64,000 nt of DNA from Alsobacter soli (lineage in GTDB: Bacteria; Pseudomonadota; Alphaproteobacteria; Rhizobiales; Beijerinckiaceae), in contig NZ_PVZS01000004.1 of assembly GCF_003004785.1 (NCBI RefSeq), positions 36,103-100,102 of the forward strand, in the 5' to 3' direction. The first letter of the stretch is position 1. Each line of letters opens with the position of its first letter. The notes below the pieces were generated by a model. The model had not been told where the DNA came from. It did not search any database and saw nothing but the letters and a program-made list of their open reading frames with translations. The position numbers were made by a program, and so were the translations under genes. Of the stretch, positions 1 through 8,490 are shown in pieces.

Positions 1-480
1 TACGAGAACGCGATCGCCTCCATTTCGGCGAACTCAAGGCCGCGTTGCTGCGCCTTGGCTTCGAGGACGCGGCGCTGGCGATCGCCCGCCACGAGGCCGG
101 GGAGAATGGCGTTGACCCTTACCCCGTCGCCGCCGAGCTCGATCGCCAGGGACTTGGTGAAGCCGATCACGCCCCATTTCGCCGCCGCATAGGGCGCTCG
201 CATGGCGAAGCCCAGGCGCCGGGCCAGCGAGGACAGGTTCACGATCGAGCCATTCCGGCTCTGGCGCAGATGAGGCGCCGCGAGCCGGGCGCAGTTGAAC
301 TGGCCCGTGAGGCAGACCGCGAGGCAGCGTTCCCAATCTTCGGGTTGATCTCGTCGACCGTGCCGGTTGGGTCCGCGATGCCGGCGTTGTTGACCAGCGT
401 GTCGAGGCCGCCAAGCGCGCCCAGGTGGGTTTGTTGCTCGTTCCCCGTTCTGGTCTGCATGCCGGTCAAGCTGCCCCAAT
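1..480 (-). pseudogene. Broken short-chain dehydrogenase/reductase (SDR), cut by the left edge
   Basis: Read on the minus strand this is the middle of an SDR: a LVNNAGIADPTG block, then NGSIVNLSS and a YAAAKWGVIGFTKSLA stretch carrying the catalytic Tyr-x3-Lys, then GVRVNAILPG. Two things show decay. One base is missing at about 340/341: the first part runs in one frame up to DEINP and the protein continues (DWERCLAVCLTGQFN) only after a frame change. Also, the part upstream of LGGLDTLVNN has no Rossmann TGxxxGIG motif and no clear start, so the 5' third is gone. The 3' end lies beyond the window. Family assignment is firm; substrate unknown. A sequencing error could explain the frameshift but not the missing N-terminus. 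Confidence 0.75.
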
Positions 481-723
481 AGGCAGGTGGCCGAACGATT
501 GAGAGTTTGGGTTCGTCGAGAGCCGACTGGCGTACGCATTTCCCGCACCCGTCCGAGAGCACCCGATGCGCAAGCAATGAGGAAAGCACCGAACGACAAA
601 ATTCCCGAACATCGCATCATCTCGCATTCTATTATCGCGAGGTTGGGCGGTTCTTCGCCGTCCTGGCGGTCGTAGAGCTACGTCGAGGCCTTTGGAGAGC
701 GTGACAGGGAGGCGGAGGCAGGA

Positions 724-1152
724 ATGAGCAGAACTTCGATTATTCCGGACGGGGTTCATGCCCCTGCAGGAGCATATAGCCACGGCGTGGTGACGCACGG
801 GCCTGGCGAGACGCTCTACATATCAGGTCAGGTCGGTGTCGATCAGTCGGGGAGATCGCTGGAGAGTTTCTCAGCCCAAGCGGAACAATGCTGGCGAAAC
901 CTGGTCGCGATACTCAAGGCCGCGGGCATGTGCTCGCACGACCTCGTGAAGGTCACCACTTTTTTGACGCGCGCAGAGGACGCAGTGGAGCTCGGCCGAA
1001 TCCGCGCGCCCTTCTTGGACGGCGCGCGTCCGGCGTCGACATTGGTTACCGTCCCGGGCCTTGTGAAGCCCGAATGGCTTATCGAGGTCGAAGCAATCGC
1101 CTTCAAGAGCGTGAGCTCCAGCGTCGACGAGGCGCAGCGTGCATGCAGCTGA
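724..1152 (+). CDS. RidA (YjgF/YER057c/UK114) family protein
   Basis: A 142-residue protein of RidA-family size. It has the typical order of blocks: GETLYISGQVGVDQSG near residue 35, QAEQCWRNLVAILKAAG, LVKVTTFLT, and the C-terminal RPASTLVTVPGLVKPEWLIEVEAIA. Family members hydrolyse reactive enamine/imine intermediates to keto acids and ammonia, in the cytosol as trimers. The Arg of RPAST matches the substrate-carboxylate-binding arginine of the family. A GGAGG-type ribosome site sits a few bases before the ATG. The neighbours are an SDR remnant and an empty stretch, so no pathway is suggested. Many subfamilies exist, so canonical RidA activity is not claimed. Confidence 0.9.
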   Translation: MSRTSIIPDGVHAPAGAYSHGVVTHGPGETLYISGQVGVDQSGRSLESFSAQAEQCWRNLVAILKAAGMCSHDLVKVTTFLTRAEDAVELGRIRAPFLDGARPASTLVTVPGLVKPEWLIEVEAIAFKSVSSSVDEAQRACS

Positions 1153-1502
1153 GCGTCTACTCGCTTCTCTAAGGCCGTACGTGTGAGGCCGAGATCCTCG
1201 ATTTAGCCACCCCCGCGCGCGCCTGGAGTTCGCCGAGCCCGATGCCTTGCGCAAGATCCGCGTTGCGCAAGGCAACACCAATATCGGTTGTATCGGTTGG
1301 AGCGCTTCCCCGAAATAATCCGCTCTCACCCTGAAATCGTGTCCCGCCGGTGTGCTGGCTTATGATTTCATCGGCCAGTCTGCGCTTCCAAAGATCCGGC
1401 TGAGGTCGGGTGCGGCCACTCGGGCCCCACGAGATCAAGGTCGCCGGCCGGCGGAGTTCGCAAGCATCCGCTCGGAAGCGGCTCGACCACCGCGGGCTGG
1501 GA
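1153..1502. other. Intergenic stretch, no gene recognised
   Basis: About 350 bases between the convergent RidA gene and the anti-sigma gene. Short open frames exist on both strands but none has a recognisable domain, a convincing ribosome site or conserved composition. It may hold decayed coding DNA, like the SDR remnant nearby. Confidence 0.5.
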
Positions 1503-2312
1503 TCATCGCGGAATTTGTCTCGAGATGTCCTCGCGGAATTGCTTCAGCTCGACCGGATTGAGGTCGGAAACGGCCCAAAATTGCAGCCCAGCCTGGGTCC
1601 AGCCCAGGATGTTATACCCTTCGCTCGCCGAGGCTCGCGCGACCTCCTGGGTCGCCGGCCAGACGAAAAGATTGATCACGTGCTGGTTGCGCTTATAGAC
1701 GAGCGCGCCCACGACCTTGCGGTCGATGTAGTCGAGCCGCGCCCCGACCAGCGGGAATCCTCGGGCGGCCATGTCGGCGACCGGGGGCGAGAAGTCGACC
1801 TTGCCGTTGAACCAAGGCTTCACCTGATGCTGGTCCGACGTGGTGACGTCCGTCAGATGGCTGGCGAGAAGCGAGCGCACATGGCTGCCCACGAGCTCCG
1901 CCTGGAGGTCTTCCGCCTTTCTCGGCGGCGTCACAACGACCAGCGCCGCCGCCAAAGCGACAGCAGCGAGCGACGGGGCGAGGCTCCAGCGGCCGATCCG
2001 GCCAAGGGCCGCCAGTCTCTCGGAAGGGGCCGACGCCCGCGCCCGCGGCGCCGTCGCATTGCCGCTCTCGGCTGCGAGAGCGTTCCCGACGCGCAGCCGG
2101 AGGCTGTCCGGCGCCGCGAGCCGAAGCCCGGGCTCCGCCAACGCGAGCCGCACGGAGCGCAGCCGTTCAACCTGACGCGCGCAGCTTGCGCATTCCGCCA
2201 GATGGGCCTCGAATTGGAGCGCGTGGGCGGCGTCCAGTTCGCCGTCCACGTAGAGGTTCAGCAAGGTTTCCCAACCGCTGCAGCGGGGTTCGCGTCCAGC
2301 TTCGCCGCTCAT
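1503..2312 (-). CDS. Anti-sigma factor with N-terminal zinc finger (zf-HC2 type), membrane anchored
   Basis: A 269-residue protein. Residues 14-47 form an anti-sigma zinc-binding domain with a His37-x3-Cys41-x2-Cys44 motif (HLAECASC), as in RsrA/ChrR/RsiW-type factors. A hydrophobic segment near residues 110-127 probably crosses the membrane, leaving about 140 residues outside. This outer part (FPLVGARLDYIDRKVVGALVYKRNQHVINLFVW) resembles the sensor half of many ECF-linked anti-sigma factors. The start at 2312 is chosen because its ATG overlaps the stop of the sigma gene (ATGA). Known family role: it holds the partner sigma factor inactive until a signal arrives. The signal here is unknown; a redox or copper signal is inferred from the neighbouring cupredoxin. 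Confidence 0.88.
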   Translation of the reverse strand: MSGEAGREPRCSGWETLLNLYVDGELDAAHALQFEAHLAECASCARQVERLRSVRLALAEPGLRLAAPDSLRLRVGNALAAESGNATAPRARASAPSERLAALGRIGRWSLAPSLAAVALAAALVVVTPPRKAEDLQAELVGSHVRSLLASHLTDVTTSDQHQVKPWFNGKVDFSPPVADMAARGFPLVGARLDYIDRKVVGALVYKRNQHVINLFVWPATQEVARASASEGYNILGWTQAGLQFWAVSDLNPVELKQFREDISRQIPR

Positions 2313-3058
2313 GCCCGCTCTCCGTCCGGACGCCTGACGCGCCACCGCAAGGCGAAGGCCTTTCTCGCCCGCGCCAGGCGCGACATGACTGTGCCGAGCG
2401 GCAGGTCGAGCACTTGCGCGATGTCGCGGTAAGGCAGGTCCTCGATCTCCCGCAAGACGAGAATTTCACGTGCCGGCTCGGGCAACTCCGCCAAAACGGC
2501 GCGCACGCGCTCGGCCTCGTCGCGGCGGACAAGCACCGCCTCGGGATCGTCCTCGCCGGCCGGGGCCTCGGTCCCTCCGGCGCTCGCGCCGTCGCCGCTC
2601 CGACACTTGGAGGCGGCGCTCCCGTCGACGACGGACGATCTACGGCGAAGCTCCTCGCGCCAGGAGAGATGACAGTTGCGCACGATGGCCAGCAGCCACG
2701 CCCTTGCATTGTCACCCCGGAAGCCGTCGAAGCCGCGGAAGGCCCTCAGGCAGGCGTCTTGGACTACGTCTTCCGCAGCGTCCCTGTCGCGGCAGAGATA
2801 GACGGCGAGGGTATAGGCGGCGTCGAGGTGTGGCAGCACCAGGTCCTCGAAACGGGACAGGGCGGCCTTCCCGTCCGCCTGTACGGGTGCGGACGCCCGA
2901 CCCTTGCGGCCGAATTCCCAGGAGGCCATCTCGGCCAAGGGCGGGGTGGGGGGGCTTTGGCGAGCGATCCAGCTCCATGCCCGGGTCAGGCTGAACAGGC
3001 CCCGCCTTGGCCAGTCCACGGCCAGAGCGACGCCCAGCGCCGGCGTTCGAATCGTCAT
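2309..3058 (-). CDS. ECF RNA polymerase sigma factor
   Basis: Encodes 249 residues. Sigma region 2 lies at about residues 69-138 (FEDLVLPHLDAAYTLA, then AEDVVQDACLRAFRGF). Region 4 lies at about 181-235 (ELPEPAREILVLREIEDLPYRDIA, then LGTVMSRLARARKA). A hydrophilic linker of about 40 residues separates them, and no region 3 is visible, as expected for the ECF group. The chosen ATG overlaps the stop of the small membrane-protein gene by 4 nt. This gives an unusual 65-residue N-terminal extension, so an internal ATG at 2929 (MASWEFGRK) is an alternative start. The anti-sigma gene follows, also with a 4-nt overlap, so the two are translationally coupled. Target promoters are unknown. Confidence 0.93.
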   Translation of the reverse strand: MTIRTPALGVALAVDWPRRGLFSLTRAWSWIARQSPPTPPLAEMASWEFGRKGRASAPVQADGKAALSRFEDLVLPHLDAAYTLAVYLCRDRDAAEDVVQDACLRAFRGFDGFRGDNARAWLLAIVRNCHLSWREELRRRSSVVDGSAASKCRSGDGASAGGTEAPAGEDDPEAVLVRRDEAERVRAVLAELPEPAREILVLREIEDLPYRDIAQVLDLPLGTVMSRLARARKAFALRWRVRRPDGERA

Positions 3059-3279
3059 GAGGCCCTCCCCTGGGAGAGGCGCAACGCCTTTCCGACCTCG
3101 CTCACCCAGCAGGCCGTGTCCGCCTCTTGGGTGGCGGCGTCGGCGCCCCCGGGCGGAGCGTGCGACGGCTCGAGAGCCGGGCCGAGCGCCGCGATCCCGG
3201 CCAGAAGGACGAGCCACACGACACCGCCCGCCGCGACATGATTCCAGCCCAGCTGAAAGTCCGTCGGGTCGTAGCTCAT
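3055..3279 (-). CDS. Small membrane protein of unknown function in the sigma/cupredoxin operon
   Basis: Encodes 74 residues with one clear transmembrane helix at about residues 14-34 (VAAGGVVWLVLLAGIAALG), a Pro/Ala-rich linker and a short C-terminal tail with a single Cys (DTACWVSEVGKAL). No known family is recognised. The case that it is real is its setting: it starts with ATGA over the stop of the cupredoxin gene and ends with ATGA over the start of the sigma gene. It could be an accessory subunit of the anti-sigma signalling unit or a cupredoxin partner; this is inference. Confidence 0.75.
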   Translation of the reverse strand: MSYDPTDFQLGWNHVAAGGVVWLVLLAGIAALGPALEPSHAPPGGADAATQEADTACWVSEVGKALRLSQGRAS

Positions 3280-3704
3280 GGCGCCGGCCCCGTCGCGCGG
3301 GATGCCGCCGCTGGGGCCTCCGCCGCGCCGCGGACCTTCACTGTGCCGGTCATGTGCGGGTGAAGCGAGCAGAAATAGACGAAGTCACCGACCGACGCGA
3401 AGGTGATCGAGAACCGGTCGTCCGTGTCCAGGGCCCTGGACCGGAAGCTCTTCCCGGCGGCGACGACGGTGTGGGGAATGTCGTCGCGGTTCACCCAGGT
3501 CACGACCGTGCCCGGCGGGACGGTGAGTTCAGGTGGGTTGAACGAGAAGTTGTCGATTGTGACGATCACTTCCCGGGGCAGTGGAACGGCGTGCGCCTGC
3601 TGGGCGCTGGCGAGCGCGGGCCAGAATGCGGCGAAGGCCAGTCCGAGCAGGGCCAGGCGGCGCGCGAATCGCAGCCGTCGCGAGACGGCGAGACAACCAA
3701 CCAT
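3276..3704 (-). CDS. Secreted cupredoxin (plastocyanin/amicyanin-like type 1 copper protein)
   Basis: Encodes 142 residues. The N-terminus has a signal peptide (Arg-rich start, hydrophobic LALLGLAFAAFWPALASAQQ), so the protein is periplasmic. The cupredoxin fold follows: VTIDNFSFNPPELTVPPGTVVTWVN, then IPHTVV and FCSLHPHM. Type 1 copper ligands are visible as His78, Cys112, His115 and Met118. The family carries electrons or binds copper. The start at 3704 has an AAGGAAA ribosome site; the longer open frame upstream belongs to the antisense of the phosphoesterase. It lies between the phosphoesterase gene and the small membrane-protein gene of the same operon. A role in electron transfer or copper sensing fits the nearby ECF pair but is not shown. 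Confidence 0.9.
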   Translation of the reverse strand: MVGCLAVSRRLRFARRLALLGLAFAAFWPALASAQQAHAVPLPREVIVTIDNFSFNPPELTVPPGTVVTWVNRDDIPHTVVAAGKSFRSRALDTDDRFSITFASVGDFVYFCSLHPHMTGTVKVRGAAEAPAAASRATGPAP

Positions 3705-3772
3705 GACGAGGTTTCCTTGTTGGCGGAAGCCGCAGACGCAGGGACCGACGCTTCCACGGGCCATGCGCAGAT

Positions 3773-4729
3773 TCAGCCCGACAGGGGGCGATCGATGATG
3801 GCGAGAGCCTCGCTTCCCTGGACGAAGTCGATCGAGGCGACCCCGAGATAGCGGCGCAGCTCGCCGGCCGGCACCTTCAGGGGCCCGGGGGAAGAGGCCG
3901 CGCCCGGAGCGGGCTGGGGAAACGCCGTCGAGCGCGCCGTGTGGAAGGCCACGCGGCCCTCCACCTTCTGCATGACCTGGTGAATGTGGCCGTTGAGCAC
4001 GGTCACCGAGCCGAAGCGGGCAAGATGGCCCAGCGCCTGGGCCGCATCGGCGGTGCCCCAACCCCATTCCGGGTAGATCGACCACAAAGGGATGTGGGCG
4101 AAGACGACGATAGGCGTGCTGGAGGCGAGGCCCGCGACGTCCTTCCGCAGCCAATCGAGCTGGTCGGATCCGAGGTTGCCTAGGCCGCCAGCCCGCAGGT
4201 TGACGACGTTGACCAGGCCGACGAAGTGAACGCCGTTGCTGTCGAAGCTGTACCAGCCGGCCCCGCGGGAGCCGCGGCCGAAGCGGTTGAGGTAGGCCCT
4301 TCCCTGCCCTTCGTCGAGCAGGTCGTGCTCACCCGGCACGTAGAAGACGGGAACGCCGGCGTCGCGGATGAGCTGCTCCGCATCGTCGAATTCCTTGTCC
4401 TTGGAGAGGTGACTGATGTCGCCGGTGTGGATCATGAAGGAGGGCGGGACGGGCAGCGCCTTGATGCGCTCGACCGCCTCGCGCAGGGTCGCGAGCGCGT
4501 TGGGGTTGGCCGGCTTGTCGAACCCCACATGGCTGTCGCTGATCTGCAGAAAGCTGAAGGGGGACAGGGCCGGCTGTTCAGCCAGGGCATGGATGAGCCC
4601 CACCCCAAGCGGAGCCCCGCCCGCAACCGTCCACAGCACCCCGCTTCCTGCCCATGTCATGCATTCCAGGAAGCCGCGGCGGTCGACGCCATCCTTGTCT
4701 GGGCCGGTCTCATCGCGTTTGCGTGTCAT
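3773..4729 (-). CDS. Tat-exported metallophosphoesterase (calcineurin-like)
   Basis: Encodes 318 residues. The start carries a twin-arginine signal (DRRGFLECMTWAGSG at residues 16-30). All metal-binding blocks of the calcineurin-like superfamily are present: DSH at 64-66, GD at 103-104, GEHD at 133-136 (usually GNHD), AH at 211-212 and GHIH at 247-250. The enzyme should be a binuclear-metal phosphoesterase working in the periplasm on an unknown substrate. The ATG at 4729 has a strong GGAGGCG site, and this is the first gene of the five-gene operon with the cupredoxin, ECF sigma and anti-sigma genes. The Asn-to-Glu change in GEHD is the one departure from the classical motif. Confidence 0.9.
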   Translation of the reverse strand: MTRKRDETGPDKDGVDRRGFLECMTWAGSGVLWTVAGGAPLGVGLIHALAEQPALSPFSFLQISDSHVGFDKPANPNALATLREAVERIKALPVPPSFMIHTGDISHLSKDKEFDDAEQLIRDAGVPVFYVPGEHDLLDEGQGRAYLNRFGRGSRGAGWYSFDSNGVHFVGLVNVVNLRAGGLGNLGSDQLDWLRKDVAGLASSTPIVVFAHIPLWSIYPEWGWGTADAAQALGHLARFGSVTVLNGHIHQVMQKVEGRVAFHTARSTAFPQPAPGAASSPGPLKVPAGELRRYLGVASIDFVQGSEALAIIDRPLSG

Positions 4730-5009
4730 TTTCGCCTCCGGATCGAGCGTGGCATCTCCCACGCCGATCCAGACCGGGGATGCTGTCCGGGTATTCCCTG
4801 GTGGATGGCGGCTGACGTCGAGCGGGGCCATTTTGGCGATCACGAACGAGTGAGCCCGAACGCGGCGGCCGATTCGGCCGGCCGATCCCAAGTGGCTTCC
4901 TTGGCCATAAGTGACGATCAGCCAAGCTCTGGCTGTTACTCTTGCCGTTCTCGTTCCACGGCCACATCGGCCGGAGCCTAGATCAACAACTAATCCGCCC
5001 GTCCTCGGA
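4730..5009 (-). promoter_or_regulatory. Upstream region of the phosphoesterase-sigma operon
   Basis: About 280 bases without a gene. It must hold the operon promoter unless transcription reads through from the ABC gene upstream. A repeated CGGCCGAT word occurs at 4866-4873 and 4879-4886, and a perfect palindrome TCGGCCGGCCGA lies at 4874-4885. No ECF promoter can be named with confidence. Confidence 0.35.
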
Positions 5010-6608
5010 TCAGGCGTGCAACCCTGGCACGGCCGCAAGCAGCTCGCGGGTGTAGGGATGCTCGGGCGCCGCGAACAGATCCCGCGCCGGGCGCATCTCG
5101 ACGATTTCGCCGCGACGCATAACGGCGATGCGGTCGCACACCTGGGCGGCCACGTGCAGGTCGTGGGTGATGAACAGCATCGACAGACGCAGCCGCGCCT
5201 TGAGGCCGTCGAGCAGCTCCAGCACCTGCTTCTGGACTGAGACGTCCAGGGCGGACACGGGCTCGTCGGCGACGATGAGCTGCGGCTCGAGCGCGAGCGC
5301 ACGGGCGATCGCCACCCGCTGGCGCTGGCCGCCGGAGAACTCGTGGGGGTATCGGTCCGCGCTTCGCGGGTCTAAGCCCACCATGCCGAGCAAGGCGCGG
5401 GCCCGCTCCAAGGCCTTCGCCTTCGGCACGCCGGCGGCGATAGGCCCGTCGGCGATGCTCAGGCCGATGCGGCGGCGCGGGTTAAGGGACGCGAACGGGT
5501 CCTGGAAGACCATCTGGACATGACGGCGCGCCTGCCGAAGCCGGGCGCCGCTGGCCGCCGTCATCTCGGCGCCGCCGATCCGGATGGTCCCGGCATCCGC
5601 CTCCAGGAGGCGCGTCACCAGCCGCGCCACGGTGGTCTTGCCAGAGCCAGACTCGCCCACCAGCCCCAGGGTCTCGCCGCGGCGGATCACGAAGCTCACG
5701 TCCCTGGCGGCCTGCACGACCCTCGCCTCCCCGAACAGGCCGGATCGGCTCGCGTGGGTCTTCGTGAGTCCTTTCACCTCGCAGACGACGTCCTCGTCGC
5801 CTCCCGCGTGGTCGGGCGGACTGAGCGAAGGAATCGCGTCCAGCAGCGCGCGGGTATAGGGGTGCTGCGGGCGCGTGAGGACGGCTTCAGCCGTCCCTTT
5901 CTCAACAACTCGACCCTTCTGGAGCACGACTACGCTGTCCGCAATGGCGCGCACCACCCCGAAGTCGTGGGTGATGAACAGCACGCCCATGCCGCGGCGG
6001 CGCTGCAAGTCGCGGATAAGCTTCAGGATCTGCGCCTGGGTGGTGACGTCGAGCGCCGTGGTCGGCTCGTCGGCGACCAGCAGCGCCGGCTCGAGCGCGA
6101 GCGCCATGGCGATCATGGCGCGCTGGCGCTGCCCACCGGAAATCTCGTGGGGAAAGGCGCCAAGAATGCGGGCGGGGTCAGGCAACCCGACCTCCCCGGC
6201 CAAGGCCAGGGCCTTGGCCCGCCGTTCCGCAGGCGACAATAGCCCGTGCGCCTCGAACACCTCGGTGATCTGATCGCCGATGCGCATGACAGGGTTCAAA
6301 GCGGTCATGGGCTCCTGGAAGACCATGGCGATCGCCCGTCCCCGCATCGCGCGCCAGTCTGACGGGCCAAGGGCCAGCAGATCACGGCCCTGGAATGCGA
6401 TCGCGCCGCCCTCGGGGCGGATGACGCGCGGCAGCAAGCCCATCAACGCCTGCGCGCAGATCGACTTGCCCGAACCGGATTCGCCCACCAGGCACACGAT
6501 CTCGCCACGTCCCACCACAAAGGAGACGTCGCTGACAGCGTGCGGCCGGTCGGCCTCCGGCGGCAGGGCCATCGTGAGACGGTCGACCGTCAGCAGGGCG
6601 TCGGACAT
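5010..6608 (-). CDS. Peptide/opine-type ABC transporter, fused double ATPase
   Basis: Encodes 532 residues made of two complete ABC ATPase domains (DppD-like then DppF-like), as in GsiA and YejF. Each half has a Walker A (GESGSGKS near residue 42; GESGSGKT near 310), a signature loop ([18 protein letters not shown]) and a Walker B DEP block. Each half ends in the oligopeptide-transporter C-terminal motif with HPYTR(A/E)LL. It energises uptake through the two permeases encoded at 11463-13276, whose binding protein is at 9903. The ATPase gene lies on the opposite strand, next to the gamma-glutamyltransferase. Substrate is not readable; GsiA-like architecture plus the transferase makes gamma-glutamyl peptides one possibility. 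Confidence 0.93.
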   Translation of the reverse strand: MSDALLTVDRLTMALPPEADRPHAVSDVSFVVGRGEIVCLVGESGSGKSICAQALMGLLPRVIRPEGGAIAFQGRDLLALGPSDWRAMRGRAIAMVFQEPMTALNPVMRIGDQITEVFEAHGLLSPAERRAKALALAGEVGLPDPARILGAFPHEISGGQRQRAMIAMALALEPALLVADEPTTALDVTTQAQILKLIRDLQRRRGMGVLFITHDFGVVRAIADSVVVLQKGRVVEKGTAEAVLTRPQHPYTRALLDAIPSLSPPDHAGGDEDVVCEVKGLTKTHASRSGLFGEARVVQAARDVSFVIRRGETLGLVGESGSGKTTVARLVTRLLEADAGTIRIGGAEMTAASGARLRQARRHVQMVFQDPFASLNPRRRIGLSIADGPIAAGVPKAKALERARALLGMVGLDPRSADRYPHEFSGGQRQRVAIARALALEPQLIVADEPVSALDVSVQKQVLELLDGLKARLRLSMLFITHDLHVAAQVCDRIAVMRRGEIVEMRPARDLFAAPEHPYTRELLAAVPGLHA

Positions 6609-6637
6609 GCTCGGCTCTCCTGCGTGCCTGCCCTGGA

Positions 6638-8221
6638 TCAGTAGCCTAGGGCGATTCCATCCTTCCGGTGGTCCGTGCCGCCCAAAAGAACACCCTTGGC
6701 GTGGTCGATCCAGATCGCCTGGCAGCCCCCCAGCGGTTCGTCGGCCCAGGCGGTCTTGTGCCCGCGCCGTGCGAGGTCGGCTCGCACCTCCTCGGAGATG
6801 GTCGGCTCAAGCTGAAGCACGCCGTCGAAGCTGAAGCTGCGCGGCCGGTCGGACGCCGCTTGCGGATCATCCCCGTGTTCAACCACGCGGGACAGGATGT
6901 GCGCGTGGCCAGCAGCCTGGTACTGGCCGCCCATGACGCCGTAGGGCATCACCGCATCGCCATTTCGCATCAGGAGACCGGGGATGATGGTGTGCAGCGG
7001 ACGCTTCCCGGGCCCGATGCAGTTGGGATGGCGAGGGTCAAGCCGGAATCCGGCGCCTCGATTCTGCAGCAGGACCCCGCAGCGGGGCGCGTAGATGCCG
7101 CTACCGAAGGCGAAAAACAGCGAGTTGATGAACGAAACCGCGTTCCGGTCCCGGTCAACAACGGTGACGTAGACTGTGTCGCGGTGCGCAGGGCCGTCGA
7201 AGGCGTCGGACTCCAGCGCCCTGTCCAGGGTGATGGGCCGGCGCAGACGCTCCACGAAGCGATCCGACAGCACCTCCTCGACGTCGAACGGACTGAACGC
7301 CGGGTCCGCCACCAGCAGGTCGCGCTGCCTATAGGCCGCCTTGGTGGCCTCGGCCAACAGGTGGATGCGATCCGCGTCGCCGAGCTTGGGGGCGCCGAGG
7401 TCGAAACCCTCCAGGATCCGCGCGATCAGCAGGGCCGCCAGGCCCTGCCCGTTCGGAGGGCACTCCAGAAGCCGATGGCCGCGATAATCCGCCCCGATCG
7501 GCTCGCAATATTCCGAGACCTGACCGGCGAAGTCCTCGGCCGTGTGCAGGCCGCCCTTGCCCGCCAGCACGGCCGTGATCTCCTCCGCGACCGCGCCCTC
7601 GTAAAAGGCGGCGCGGCCCTCCCGGGCGATCCGGCGCAGGGTCCGGGCCAGCGCCGGATTGCGCATCCGGTCGCCTGCGGCGGGCGCGCGGCCGTCGGGC
7701 AGGAACATGCGGGCGGCGTCCTCGTGAGCCGCCACGCGCTCCGCATAGCGAGCCCAGTCCAGGGCCACACGCGGCGTGAGCACATAGCCTTCTTCGGCGG
7801 CCTGGATCGCCGGAGCGAGCGCCGCGTCCAGCCCTTTGCGACCGTGGTCGGCGGAGAGCCTGCACCAGGCGTCCACCGCCCCGGGGACCGTCACAGCGTG
7901 GGCGGAGCCATCCGGGATCTGGTCCATTCCATGCTCGGCGAACCAGGCGCAATCGGCGTTGGCGGGCGCCCGTCCCGAGCCGTTGATCGCGATCGGCTGG
8001 CCGTTCGCCGGCTTGAACAAGGCGAAGCAGTCTCCTCCAATGCCGGTCATGTGCGGATCGATGACGCCCTGCAGCGCGACGGCCGCGATCGCGGCGTCTA
8101 TGGCGTTGCCGCCGGCCCTGAGCACCTCCACGGCCGCAAGCGTCGCGGCCGGATGGGAGGTCGCGGCCATGCCGTTCTCCGCGATGGCCACCGACCGGCC
8201 GGGCTTCATGAAATCGCGCAT
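6638..8221 (-). CDS. ggt: Gamma-glutamyltransferase family protein (Ntn hydrolase), no signal peptide
   Basis: Encodes 527 residues, usual family length. The N-terminal part has [28 protein letters not shown] and [10 protein letters not shown]. The autocatalytic nucleophile is Thr349, in [10 protein letters not shown], where the precursor should be cut into large and small subunits. The small subunit has [13 protein letters not shown]. The enzyme transfers or hydrolyses gamma-glutamyl groups. No export signal precedes [10 protein letters not shown], so a cytosolic enzyme is likely, unlike the periplasmic E. coli Ggt. It ends 29 bases upstream of the ABC ATPase gene on the same strand and is probably cotranscribed, so it may process an imported substrate. 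Related subgroups act on cephalosporins or other amides, so the substrate is open. Confidence 0.9.
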   Translation of the reverse strand: MRDFMKPGRSVAIAENGMAATSHPAATLAAVEVLRAGGNAIDAAIAAVALQGVIDPHMTGIGGDCFALFKPANGQPIAINGSGRAPANADCAWFAEHGMDQIPDGSAHAVTVPGAVDAWCRLSADHGRKGLDAALAPAIQAAEEGYVLTPRVALDWARYAERVAAHEDAARMFLPDGRAPAAGDRMRNPALARTLRRIAREGRAAFYEGAVAEEITAVLAGKGGLHTAEDFAGQVSEYCEPIGADYRGHRLLECPPNGQGLAALLIARILEGFDLGAPKLGDADRIHLLAEATKAAYRQRDLLVADPAFSPFDVEEVLSDRFVERLRRPITLDRALESDAFDGPAHRDTVYVTVVDRDRNAVSFINSLFFAFGSGIYAPRCGVLLQNRGAGFRLDPRHPNCIGPGKRPLHTIIPGLLMRNGDAVMPYGVMGGQYQAAGHAHILSRVVEHGDDPQAASDRPRSFSFDGVLQLEPTISEEVRADLARRGHKTAWADEPLGGCQAIWIDHAKGVLLGGTDHRKDGIALGY

Positions 8222-8490
8222 CTGATCCGTCCCTGATCGTCGTGCTGGTGGTGTCCCGTGCTTGCCAGCTCCAGCATGCCGCGCTCGCGTCGCACACCAC
8301 CACCTCGGCATGACCGTGCAGCCACAGGGCCGAGGCGGGGCAAGCTGTCGTCACCGGCCCACCAGCGTGTCGCGGATCGCTTCGGCCCTGGACGGCCTTG
8401 CCGACCGCCCCGATGGCGCGCCTGCGCGAGGGGGCGCCGCCGCACCGGCGGCGTCTGGCAGGACGAGGAGGCGCAGCAAGCGATTCATCG

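Noticed and set aside
1169-1438. Minus-strand frame of 89 codons between the RidA and anti-sigma genes
   Set aside because: No domain, no ribosome site, and composition typical of random GC-rich frames.
1410-2432. Plus-strand open frame of 340 codons opposite the anti-sigma gene
   Set aside because: It is an antisense shadow: Arg/Ala-rich, no domain, and fully overlapped by the anti-sigma and sigma genes with clear motifs.
8222-8490. Short minus-strand frames between the gamma-glutamyltransferase and ROK genes
   Set aside because: Frames of 45-80 codons show no domain or convincing ribosome site; probably intergenic.
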